Source: Sphaerosporella brunnea (taxonomy: Eukaryota; Ascomycota; Pezizomycetes; Pezizales; Pyronemataceae). Taken from it: a stretch of 64,000 bases of DNA. Position numbers and translations under genes: made by a program. Under the pieces are notes generated by a model, which was given only the letters and a program-made list of their open reading frames with translations, had not been told where the DNA came from and did no database searches. The stretch spans positions 59,984 to 123,983 of the forward strand of contig VXIS01000116.1 of assembly GCA_008704415.1 (NCBI GenBank). The letters run 5' to 3'. Within the stretch, counting starts at the first letter, position 1. Each line of letters starts with the position of its first letter. This document shows, in pieces, positions 34,690 through 44,545 of this stretch.

Positions 34690-36110
34690 GACCGCCTGAG
34701 GCACCGTCGTAGGATACAGCCCGGCCCTCTTCAACAAATTAACCCTCGCAACCCACTCCCTCTGCAGCTTGCCGAAGACATACATCCCGGCGCTGAGGAC
34801 ACAAATGGCGCTCCGATGACGAAAAACATCTTCCGCGGCCCGGCAGTGACAACCCACTTGTTGATAAAGAATGTGCTTCCGAACGCTCAGAAGTTCTTCA
34901 GCAGCAGAACCGCTACCATCATTTCCACGCTTATGTCCCGGCGGGCGTCCAGCATGTAAGAGAAGGTGGCGGTGCAAGACGTTACGACGCCAAACGTGAG
35001 GAGGCTGCTACTTCGGTGGTGTAGCCAAAGGCGTAGATTCCCGGGAGAGCGACGATGGCGACAGGAATAACGAGGAGGATGCGCAGCTCAGGTTCGTAGA
35101 TGTTGTTGTTTCTCCTTGCCATGAATTTTGTGAGGAAGTCGGAGAATACGCCCGCGGCGAAGTAGGAGACTATTGCGCCGATGAAGGGCGCCGCGTACAT
35201 GTACCCTAGTTGCGTGTTGTAAGGCGGGCCGGTAAAGAGCTGTGCCAAGATGAAGGAGGTTATGAACGTCCTCTGGAAGAGGAAAGACCAGAGAGTAGCG
35301 GGGTAGAGGAAGAGCACAAACGGGGCGAGAAGGCTTTTGTAGAGCGGCTCACTGCTGAAGCGGCCGTTATACAGAGAGAGTTCCTCCAGGAACTTCTTTT
35401 TTGTCTCCGTCTGGGCCGATGTCGCTGGCTGCTTCATCTCATCCAGCGCTTCCCAGCCAGATTCCAGGTGCTGATCCAGCGCTCAGATTTTCCTGCGAGG
35501 AAGTATCGGTATCAAAGATCGCAGGGCGGTTATAGGCATGTTCCGGCACGAAGAAAAAGGCGAGCAAGCAGCTGAGGCCCAAAAACGCAGCCATGATGTG
35601 AAACTGCGCCCGCCACCCATGGTGCACACTGATATAACCTCCAAGCACGGGCTGAAATAGGTGCAGCCAAGGAACGAAAGGTTGTAAAGCGCCACCCGTT
35701 TCCCGCGTTGATGCACAAAAAACAAATCCCCAATGCTGGTTGGCACCAACATCTCGAACGCTCCCAGTCCGAGACGGCAGACGCGATCAAACTGGCGATA
35801 CCGCTGGCCCAGAATTGCCATCCGCTCCAGCGCGACACCATGCTGTAGGAAGTGTGGAATTCCTTGACGAGGACACCAGCGACAGCCGGACCGACGATGG
35901 CGGCTTTTACAGTCAGCAAAGTTTGTTGAAAATTCAGCACGGTGAGGCGGCTACGTGTTGCGCTGCAAAAGCAGAGGATGAACAGCGTCAGATCGCGCTT
36001 CCACAGCGGCCAGTTCAGCGGGTCATTGGGGCTGTTGCTGGGCCACGGGACAAGGAGAATGTTGTCCCGCCCATGCTTGAGATGGGTACGTTGCGCTGTG
36101 GAGGCGGGGA
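34690..36110 (-). pseudogene. decayed MFS multidrug/polyamine-type transporter
   Basis: The minus strand contains, in order, the pieces of one fungal major-facilitator protein of the HOL1/TPO-like DHA1 group, but in different frames. First comes HLKHGRDNILLVPWPSNSPN then DPLNWPLWKRDLTLFILCF. Then come the region AAIVGPAVAGVLVKEFHTSY, a frame change to LGLGAFEMLVPTSIGDLFFV, a change to ISVHHGWRAQFHIMAAFLGL, the central loop SLYNGRFSSEPLYKSLLAP, the spans GYMYAAPFIGAIVSYFAAG and ILLVIPVAIVALPGIYAFGY, and finally FWAFGSTFFINKWVVTAGPR. At least three frame breaks and a missing start show it is inactive. The lost reading frames still have well conserved residues, so the decay looks recent. Confidence 0.85.
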
Positions 36111-37178
36111 GCGAGTTGTCATCATAGAGGCGAGCGGTGCCTGGAACGTGGGGGCTCGATGATTCTGACAGGCATTATCAGATATTGGTTGTTGCTGCCG
36201 TTTCATTGGACGAGTCGGGGGGAGAGGGGTTTTTCATTTCATTCAGATTTTCATTTCTTTGCGGATATTGATTTGTGGCACCAGCCTCAGAGTGTGGACG
36301 GCAGAACCAGATCAGCCCAAAACCCTTTCCCATGTACTCGCTTCCACTTCGCTGATACCAGGTAACTGCCCAGGTGGTTATGTGCATGGAACTCGGGTGC
36401 GGAAGCATGACGGCAGAGGGGAAGCTGGTAGGCGCGCAGTGCGGCTATCTAACCTACACGTGCAACCCCCGAAACCGGAATGACCGCATGCAGGGGAGTG
36501 TTCGCAAAGCTTGGTACGGGTGTGGCTTTCGCGATTGGGCAGGAATGGCCCTGGGGATTCCTTGGTAGACAGTTGAATACTAGGCGTTTTAAGAAGGTGG
36601 ATCCGCCACCACCACTGCGGCACCGCCGGCGGCGGCGGCCCCATCGTGGGTGAGAGTATGCGCAGTTGGCCAGCGGAAAAATGGAAGCTCAGAGGTGCCC
36701 ATGCTGGAGCATGGCAGCATGGTGTTTATCCTGCAAAGTATGAAAAAAGTATGGCGATGGTTCAACGGCGTACCTGCATGCGCATGGCATGTCATCAGGC
36801 CGCGCCTCACAGCAGCTCACCATGACGACAGAAACTCACCACTCTCCGTAGGTAAGTAACTGTCGCTCACCTCCGGGCTCTCAAAATTCTCTTCAAATAA
36901 AATCCGTGCACGGAGACCACAATCACGCCATCGTTTCCTTGGCCATTTCACCGCACCAAAAATCCTATCCCCCGGCCAGACCGTTTTTTTCAGCGATTGT
37001 CCAGCACGCAATCCGCAAAATTTTTTTGTGGGATCTAGTCGATGGAACCTTAAAACCCCACGAGTTCCGGACATGGCTTGCTCTCTTATGCTTTTGGGAT
37101 CGAGCCGGGACGCGTTTGGTTTTTCGGTTTCTTGAGTTTTGGATAGCAGTTCCTTGGTAAGAGAAGCAGAAGGAAAAG
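36111..37178. other. intergenic, promoter of the amino acid permease
   Basis: No gene was seen. A CACGTG hexamer at 36457-36462 matches the core that Cbf1/Met4-type regulators bind at sulphur-metabolism genes in yeasts. At about 720 bp from the start codon this is only suggestive. Confidence 0.35.
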
Positions 37179-38980
37179 ATGGCCTTCTCGTCAAGCAAAA
37201 GCAAGGACAGCGAGATCGATGCCGGTCCCGCGGTGGAGCGTAAGTTTCAACTCCTTCTCATCTCATCTCCTCCCCCTCCAGTTGATTGACAAGTTCCCAC
37301 AGCGGCGGAGGGCGAAATCGTCTACCAAACCACCGAAGAGCGTCGGAACATCGGGCTGGTGAGCGCGGTGTTCTTGATTTTCAACCGGATGGTCGGCACC
37401 GGTATCTTCGCCACTCCGAGTGCGATCCTATCCCTGAGCGGGAGCGTGGGTTTGGCCCTTTGGATCTGGGTCGCGGCAATGGTCATCTCCGGAACCGGTA
37501 TGGCCGTGTACCTAGAGTTTGGGACTGCCATCCCCAGAAACGGAGGAGAGGTGAGTTCGTCGTTGCTGTGGTTGAGCTTAATCGAGTTCGTTGGCTGATG
37601 TCGGGGGCAGAAAAATTACTTGGAATATGTTTACCGTCATCCCCGATTCCTGGCGACAGCGATGTTCGCTTCATATGTCTTCCTCCTGGGATGGGCTGGT
37701 AGCAATAGCGTCGTTTTCGGCGAATACATCCTCACTGCTGCCGGCAAGGAGGTCGACCGTTGGAATCAGCGCGGTATCGGTCTTGCCTGCATCACGGCCG
37801 CCTTCCTCATCCACGGTGTTGCCCTCAAATGGGGACTGCGTATTCAGAACTTCTTGGGAGTGATAAAGCTTATTATTATTCTGATAATCGTCGTATCTGG
37901 ATGGGCCGCGTTGGCAGGAAAGGTGAAGATTGACCCGAAACCTGATAACTTCACCAATGCTTTCGAGGGTACCACCAACAGTGCGTATGGCGTTGTTAAT
38001 GCGCTGTATAATGCTATGTGGTCCTTCATCGGATACTCAAATGCCAATTATGTATGTGGCCAGATTTGCATACCTTTACCTTTTAGAGAGACACTGACTG
38101 TTTAGGCCCTGGCCGAGACGAGAAATCCGGAGCGAACTCTGAAAAGGGCAGCACCATTCGCCTTGCTGCTGGTGGGGATTCTGTATATCCTTTGCAACGT
38201 TGCTTATTGTTGGTGCTCCTTCATCCCCGCTGCAAAGTATAAGAGTGCTGACCAGCTACAGTTGCCGCCGTACCGAAAGAAGAGATTCTGTCCTCAGGCC
38301 GTATCCTCGCCGCCTCGTACTTCAAGAACGTTTTCGGCGGCACCGCCGAAAAAGCACTCAGCGTCTTTGTTGCCCTCTCCGCCTTCGGAAACGTCCTCAG
38401 TGTGATCTTCTCCCAAGGTCGAATTGTCCAAGAGCTTGGTCGCGAGGGTGTTCTCCCCTTCCCATCCTTCTTTGCCTCCAACTGGCCCTTCAAGGCGCCT
38501 CTTGCCGGATTGTTCGAGCACTGGCTAGTCTCGGTCATCATCATGCTAGCGCCTCCCCCCGGAGATGCCTACAACTTCATCCTCAACGTCATCACATACC
38601 CACTCTCGGTGGTCAACTTCTTCGTCTCCGCCGGTCTGATGTTTATCTACATCTCACCCTCGACCTTTCCCGATTTCCGCCCCGGAATCAGGGCGACGCT
38701 GCCGGTGGTGGTCGTGTTTATGTTGGCGAACGTGTACCTGATTGCCGCCCCGTTCGTGCCGCCGGAGGCCGGCCAGAGCGTGTATAAGAATCTGCCGTAC
38801 TGGCTGCATTGCGTGGTTGGCATTGGGTTTTTGCTTGCAGGAGCTGTGTACTGGGCGTTCTGGGCGGTGCTGCTGCCCAAGCTTGGCGGGTATGAGTTGG
38901 TGCGGGAAACGGTGATCGAGAGGGATGGGTGGAGCAGGAATGTCTTCTTGAAGCTGTACCCCGACGGGACGAAGAGGTAG
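37179..38980 (+). CDS. amino acid permease, high-affinity methionine permease (MUP) type
   Basis: Five exons (37179-37239, 37303-37550, 37611-38051, 38106-38208, 38262-38980) give 523 residues. The protein is a twelve-span APC-superfamily transporter of the plasma membrane. The first span region RNIGLVSAVFLIFNRMVGTG ... IFATPSA carries the unwound TM1 substrate motif seen in LAT/MUP transporters. Later features are AYGVVNALYNAMWSFIGYSN (TM6-like), ALAETRNPERTLKRA and SQGRIVQELGREGVLPFPSF. The order and motifs best fit the fungal Mup1/Mup3 group, which imports methionine and cysteine. General amino acid permeases of the YAT type lack this TM1 sequence. The fourth intron is short (53 nt) and its join gives VAYFAAVPKEE. 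Substrate is inferred. Confidence 0.88.
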
Positions 38981-39762
38981 TGCGGGGAGATACCCTTGGC
39001 TTATGTATGGTATGGTGTTGGTGTTGATGGCGTGCTTGTGTGTTTTTGTTACGATGGAAGCTTTGGATATAGTAGTAATAATATCGCCAATACCCAGCGG
39101 AGTGGAATTGCTGAGTTGATTGAGTCGCACATAAACACGGACTTGGGGGGGGGACACTACGATTCAAGGGAGGGGAAGCATCCTATGAACAGAGATTTGC
39201 TCCTTTCCAGAGCTCAAGAGTCAAAACTTTGAGTAGCACACTCGGGACAAGCACAACACACCGTGATCTATTCATGATCAAATCACAGCAAAGAACTTGA
39301 GTAGCAAGCAGACGTTCCAGCAAATGAAAAATCACACTACAAAAAGCAAAAAAAAAAAAACCCCTATTCAATCCATCCCAAGAATTTTAAACCACCAGAA
39401 TTTCCCCAAAAGAAAAAAAAAAAGAGAAAAGAGCGTTCTTCTTCGAATCGTAAGATAAAACACCCATCGCATCAATATCAGAGAAAACAAAGAGAAGCCA
39501 GAATAGAAGGGGGGTAGATACGGTATGCAAACAAGACAACAAATAGGTATGAGGTAAAGAGAAAAAAAAGCAGCAAAAGAAGAAGCACCATTTTCGGCAG
39601 AAAGACAGAAAAGCGCAAAACAGCATGGTATGATAAGCAGGACCCACCACCGTCATCCCATCCAAAACAAGATACCGAGAGCTACCAAAAGCAAAATCCG
39701 AAGCCAATAACAAGAACACCACCTTATCCTTTCGTCATCTCATACCCTCACTCTTGCCGATC
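38981..39762. other. convergent 3' flanks
   Basis: No gene was seen. An A13 run near 39349-39361 and further A-rich DNA to about 39600 likely belong to the 3' region of the minus-strand gene read as T-rich. Confidence 0.45.
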
Positions 39763-42171
39763 TCATCGCCTCGCACCACGAGACAACCCACCAGCTCTAG
39801 TGGCAGTCGTACCAGAAGCGCTCCTCAAGCTCCTCCCAGCAACCTTCTCCGGCTTCTTGGCCAACGCGGACGTCTGCGCGGACGTCTGCGAGGAGCCCAC
39901 CAGGATGTTTGCAGAGGCTGAGCCAGTGAGAGCGGCTTTCTTCTCGGGACGAGCGGGCACAGGCGCTTTCTTTCCAGGGGGGTGGGTAGCCTCTTCCCTA
40001 ACCCTCTTCTTGGTAACCGGCGCGTTAGTCTTCGCAAAGGTGCTGGCAGTGCCAGCTCTGGCAGAATGAAGATTGTCGGTGAGGCGGCTGGCGGGTCTAT
40101 CGCCGAACCTGCTCGTGGGTCTCTCTATTCTGCTCTCACCAACTCTGCCGCCAATGGTGCGGTTCAGACGGGATTTGGGAGCCGCAATGGGCCTGCGGTT
40201 CTCCTCCACCGGCTGTTCCACTCGCTGTTCCACTGGCTGCTTCACGGGCTGCGGGGAGGGACTATTGGGAATCTGGGGGATATCCTCTTCCAGCTTTCCG
40301 ACCTTCTTGGAACCAGGGTTGTGCTCACAGCAGACACCAAACTTGCGCTCCATCTCGAGGAACTCCAGCGCCCGCTCGGCGTGGATCCGAACACGGCGTT
40401 CGGAAAGGACTTCAGCCCGAAGGCGTTCCATCTTGACATCGGCGACTTCAAGTTCCTCCTCCAGCTCGGCGATTCTGCTTTGCAGCCTAGCGATTTCCTC
40501 GTCGCGCTCGGGATCCAGCTCCATTGGCGTAGCGATCGAGAATTTCTGGAGCGCTGGATCTGTGACTTCGTCCTGAGGACGAGGCACAGGAGGTGCAGAG
40601 GTAGAGCGGTGCTGGCGTGTCAAGTTGAGTGGCGGCACCACAATCGATGACCTTCTCTCAGCGACCACAGGTTCCAACTCCATCTCGGTCGTTTCCGGCT
40701 CGTGCTCAACCTTGATTTCCTCTGTGACCTTCTCCTCTCCCTCGTGCTCTGTGGGGGCGTCCTCTTCCATCTTGACCTCCTCGACAGGAGCATCTGGAGC
40801 AGGGGTGCCAGGCTTTTCTTCTTCGGTCGCCCCCTGAGCTTGTTCAGCAGCCTCAGACACATCTTGTTCGGTTTCCATGGATTCCGGCTCTTCTTGGATA
40901 GCCTCGGGGATAGTCTGCTTCCCCACCTTCATCGAGTCTAAGTCGAGGGCACTGAAGTCTCTGAATTCTTGGGTTACCCTCCGCCTACGAGCCTTCTTCC
41001 TCTCCTCGGCCGTGATCGGCTTGATCATGCTATCAAACAAACCCGCCAGCTTGATTGGAGATGGTTTGAAAGTGCGTGCCAACGGACTGTTGTACAGACC
41101 AGCGTTCTTGAAGGGAGAAGCGTTCTTGAAAGGAGAAGCGCTCTTGAAGGGAGAAGCGTTCTTGAAGGGAGAAGCGTTCTTGAAGGGAGAAGGTTTCTTG
41201 ACGCTAGCTTCCCGACTCTCTGCCAGTGCACTCATCTTCTGCGGTGAAAATTCAACGAAGTCCTCAAGAGGTATCTCTTCATGGCCTGTAAGCAGCATTT
41301 CCTGGAGGTGCCGCAATTCGTCTTCTTTTGCCCTCAAAACCGCAGAAAGGGAGACTGGGGTTCCCTTCTGGGGAGAAGGGCGAGAGAGGAAGGGTGTTTT
41401 TTGAATTTCAGCAAACAATGAGGGAGGAAGAGAAGTGTTGGTGAATGATGATGGTCTCGGCGTATTCTGCTCCAAAGCTGCGGCAAAGTCGGTGGCGAAA
41501 CCCGGAGTGATGTTATTGCGACCTAGCACCTTCCTTGCCGGAGTCCGGCCAGGGGACATGTATCGTCGAGAACGCGTAGAAGGAAACCCACCACCGAGGT
41601 GCTGAGCAACCGATGAATCAAGGTTGATAGCAATCGTTCGATCCATATCCTCGTGCTCGTCCAGGTCGTCATCATCCTCCATGCCGTCCGTCTCCATTCC
41701 GTCCTCCAAAGGCTCCTCTTCCTCTTCCTCTTCTTCTCCCTCGGGGTTCCCATCAGAGTCGCTGCCCGAAGAATGATGCGAAGAACGACGCGATGACTCG
41801 TGTGACGAATCCCGAGACACCGAGCGGGACACGGAACGAGAAATGGAGCGTGTCTGTCTAGTTACCGCGGGAGTCTGGCGTGGTTGGCCCGGGTGATATT
41901 TTCCACCACGAGTGGACGGTCTTGCGCGTGGTGTTGCTGCTTCCTCCTCCTCGTGGTGAGGAGATTTGAAGGGGTTGAACGCAGCGGAAACAACAGGCGT
42001 TTCCGTGTCGAAGATGTTGGCCGCAGCTTTTCTCGCCGATCGACGCGGTTGAACAGTCTGCGATTCCGATTTGTGAGTTTCGCCACGGACAGGAGTCGAC
42101 TCGACTGGCAAGTGAGGAAGCGGAACGTTCTCGGGGTCCATATCTGTTGTTGCTGGCGTCGACGCAGACAT
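39763..42171 (-). CDS. uncharacterised disordered nuclear-type coiled-coil protein
   Basis: This intronless gene encodes 802 residues from MSASTPATTDMDPENVPL. I do not recognise a named family. It has, in order: a basic N-terminus (PRRSARKAAANIF), an SR-like stretch (SISRSVSRSVSRDSSHESS), an acidic run, a conserved-looking patch MDRTIAINLDSSVAQHLGGG with TPARKVLGRNNITPGFATDF, five tandem SPFKNA repeats, SPIKLAGLFDSMIKPITAEE, a long acidic region, and a coiled coil (DEEIARLQSRIAELEEELEV) ending RKFGVCCEHNPGSKK. The tail is basic. Many SP/TP sites suggest CDK control. The frame is open 146 codons further upstream, but that part crosses C-runs. The gene is head-to-head with the plus-strand gene at 43217, with which it shares a C-terminal motif. 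Confidence 0.8.
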   Translation of the reverse strand: MSASTPATTDMDPENVPLPHLPVESTPVRGETHKSESQTVQPRRSARKAAANIFDTETPVVSAAFNPFKSPHHEEEEAATPRARPSTRGGKYHPGQPRQTPAVTRQTRSISRSVSRSVSRDSSHESSRRSSHHSSGSDSDGNPEGEEEEEEEEPLEDGMETDGMEDDDDLDEHEDMDRTIAINLDSSVAQHLGGGFPSTRSRRYMSPGRTPARKVLGRNNITPGFATDFAAALEQNTPRPSSFTNTSLPPSLFAEIQKTPFLSRPSPQKGTPVSLSAVLRAKEDELRHLQEMLLTGHEEIPLEDFVEFSPQKMSALAESREASVKKPSPFKNASPFKNASPFKSASPFKNASPFKNAGLYNSPLARTFKPSPIKLAGLFDSMIKPITAEERKKARRRRVTQEFRDFSALDLDSMKVGKQTIPEAIQEEPESMETEQDVSEAAEQAQGATEEEKPGTPAPDAPVEEVKMEEDAPTEHEGEEKVTEEIKVEHEPETTEMELEPVVAERRSSIVVPPLNLTRQHRSTSAPPVPRPQDEVTDPALQKFSIATPMELDPERDEEIARLQSRIAELEEELEVADVKMERLRAEVLSERRVRIHAERALEFLEMERKFGVCCEHNPGSKKVGKLEEDIPQIPNSPSPQPVKQPVEQRVEQPVEENRRPIAAPKSRLNRTIGGRVGESRIERPTSRFGDRPASRLTDNLHSARAGTASTFAKTNAPVTKKRVREEATHPPGKKAPVPARPEKKAALTGSASANILVGSSQTSAQTSALAKKPEKVAGRSLRSASGTTATRAGGLSRGARR
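41105..41194. repeat. 18-bp tandem repeat, five units, in coding sequence
   Basis: Five 18-bp units (plus strand TTCTTGAAGGGAGAAGCG and close variants) encode the hexapeptide SPFKNA/SPFKSA on the minus strand. The frame is preserved across all units. Each unit contains a Ser-Pro site. Confidence 0.9.
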
Positions 42172-43216
42172 AATTGGGGGGGGGGGGGGGAGGGGGTGGG
42201 GTCGAAGAAACGGACGCGTGGAAGTGGGGGGGGGGGGGGATGGTGTTGTTTGTGTTTTGATGTTGGAGAACAAAGTAAATAAAGGGTGCTGTTCTATTTT
42301 TCTTTTGCCACACCCGAAGCGGGAAGGCGTCACACCGAGTGCGGTTAGAGTGTGTAGATTTTCATGGAAGGCACATTCTTTTTTTACATTTTTTGATGGA
42401 AACGGGGAAGTGAAGTTCAACCTGCAGCAGGAGAAATCGATATCGCAGTTGGTCTTCGGAAGAGCAGAGACTGAGTTCTGCAGAGAGGCCAACTCAAATC
42501 GAACATCGTGTCTGCCACTGTTGTCTCGCAGCATCCACCGCCGGCACCGTCCTCCACTGCGATCTGACTCTGCTTCTCTGGCTAGCACGGTTGCTCCTGG
42601 CAACGGCATTGTTTACATTTTGTGGTGGGTGGTTGTTGACGGCGACCCATCTGCATCGCAACCCGCAGCATCCCCCCCGCCAAAAAGAGCCGCCCACAAA
42701 TCAAATGCAACCCAACCCCCCCCCCCCAACCAGGAAAAGAGGCTGAGTGGAGAAGCGCCGCGATGTCACTCCATTCAATTCGCTGTGCTGTGTCTGCTGT
42801 GAAAAACGAACAAAATAATCATGAGATCAAACGGCAGGTCTCACTTCAGCATGTGTCTGTAGAAGATTGAGTGATTGGACTGCCTCAACTGCCTCAACTG
42901 CCTCAACGCAGCGGCTCTCTAAGCGCTGGCGCGCATTCGTTCGTTTCGTTCCCTTTTCAGGCCTTTTCGTTCCAACTAGGTTTCGTCCCTCTCATTCTCA
43001 CTCCTGAACGGCGTTCCCTCCTCGCTCCGTACCCAACCCTCCTCTCCTCCTCCTCCTCTCCCTCCAAACACAGTCGAAGTGCTTTAGATGCACTTCTCTC
43101 GATAGCATCTAGAGTAGTCGTGTGTCCTGGCGTCAACCCCCTCCCCTCCCTTTCAATTCCTTTGACCTCTTCATTACGCACGACACCCTCCCGACAACAC
43201 CGGCCGACTTATCGAA
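42172..43216. other. bidirectional spacer with G-tracts and a 9-bp tandem repeat
   Basis: This spacer separates two divergent genes and should hold both promoters. Directly before the minus-strand start are G-runs on the plus strand (42176-42190, then GAGGGGGTGGGG, then G13 at about 42227-42239), so the minus-strand leader is C-rich and the plus strand could form G-quadruplexes. A CTGCCTCAA unit is repeated three times at 42880-42906. C/T-rich DNA precedes the plus-strand ATG. Confidence 0.6.
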
Positions 43217-44545
43217 ATGTCCCCGATCAAGTCCTCGGCTCCACGACCATCCCGACCGGCCAGCACCATGACGTCCAGCATCCCTCGGCGTCTCAGGACG
43301 ACTACTGCTACTGCGTCGACAAGCACGACAACGGCCAGGAAACCTAAAAAGCCAGTGACGAAAACAAACAAGTCGGCAGTCGTCAAGGACTCGATCCTCA
43401 CCGATTGGACAGCTGCGAACAAGCCCGCCAAAGTGACTTCGTACTTCTCGTTCAATGAAGACAAAGAGAACATCCCCGTTGTTGGTCGACTTACCAGATC
43501 TCGGGTGGCTCGTCTGAATGCAAGATCACAGACTAGAGGAAAGAGTGAGTTTATCATTATCGCAGTGCCTTTCACGATGCATCCTGTCCACATATATCAC
43601 ATGACACTATACCCTCACATATAAACGAAACGCGTTGTGTGTATTGCATTCAATTGTGCTGACAACGTGCGTTGTTTACCAGCCGGCATCTCCAAACCCG
43701 GCAAACAGTCCCCGACCACTATTGGGAGATCTGCGCTAGCCCGTCGCCCACTACGCGAGCTCACCGAGGATGAAGTCTTTGAGCGTGATGAGGCCACTTT
43801 GGGAGACCTACGGCGTCGACGATCTGGAGAGCATTCGGGGACGTACGTCGAGTTTGACACACACACTGCTGGTCCTTTGGCCACAGTTCGCGAATCCTCG
43901 ATTGTCTCCTCCTCGGTGACTTCCAACACCCGTTCCCAATCGACCGCTGCTGCCGGAGTCGAGACTGAGGACAGTGAGGAGAAGTTCACTGTGTTGCGTC
44001 GTACCGATAGCGAAGAGTCCTTGCGTAAAAAGGTGGAAGCCATTATGGCTGCCACTTCTGCCGCATCCTCTACTGGAAACAAGCCCAACTTGCGCAAGAG
44101 GCCGCAGACTAAACCAAAGCACCCTGCTGTCTGCGACGTTGCTCCGCCCAGCACTGTTTCTGGCACTTCGACTCCGGACCCATATGCCATTTCCCCTTCG
44201 ATCTCCCCGATCAAGCTGTCGGAGTCCCCCACCAAGGCTTCACCCATCCTTGCCCGGCGGTCGCCCGCCATTACCAAGAGCCTGCCTTCCCCGGTTAGGA
44301 CTACGAGAATGGGACTTGGCACTAAGAACGCCAACATGATCTTGAAGGAGGCTGAGTTGGCTTCGAAGGAGACCGTCAACGGGAAGAAGGTCATCATCTC
44401 TTCTAGCAACATGGATACTGCTGCCCCGAAGAAGAAGGCCATGGCCAAGAAGTCTGTTACCAGCAGCTTGCGGAGGGCTGCGGGTTCTGCCACCGCTACC
44501 ACTGCCGCTAAGACTGGCCTCGCCGGACTCAGCAGGATGCGGTAA
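43217..44545 (+). CDS. basic disordered protein with KEN box and D-box-like motif
   Basis: Two exons (43217-43544 and 43683-44545) give 396 residues from MSPIKSSAPRPSRPAS. The protein is Ser/Thr/Lys/Arg-rich and mostly disordered. Residues about 86-92 read EDKENIP, a textbook KEN-box context. After the intron RRPLRELTEDEVFERD contains RxxL followed by acidic residues, as in D-boxes, and DLRRRRSGEHSGTYVEFDTH follows. A second half has LRRTDSEESLRKKVEAIMAA, several SP sites (SPSISPIKLSESPTKASPIL) and a basic tail ending GLAGLSRMR. KEN plus D-box suggests an APC/C substrate such as a mitotic regulator; identity is not known. The intron is 138 nt. The gene is divergent from the gene at 39763-42171. 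Confidence 0.8.

Noticed and set aside
34982..35437. 151-codon ORF that looks like an intact short transporter
   Set aside because: It is only the middle of a twelve-span MFS protein whose other parts lie in other frames on both sides, so it was annotated as part of a pseudogene.
36457..36462. CACGTG site before the methionine-permease-like gene
   Set aside because: A single hexamer over 700 bp from the start codon occurs by chance; other CACGTG copies lie elsewhere in the window.
42172..42609. 146-codon upstream extension of the minus-strand coiled-coil gene
   Set aside because: It runs through C homopolymers translated as poly-Pro and lacks protein-like composition. The ATG at 42171 is the sensible start.
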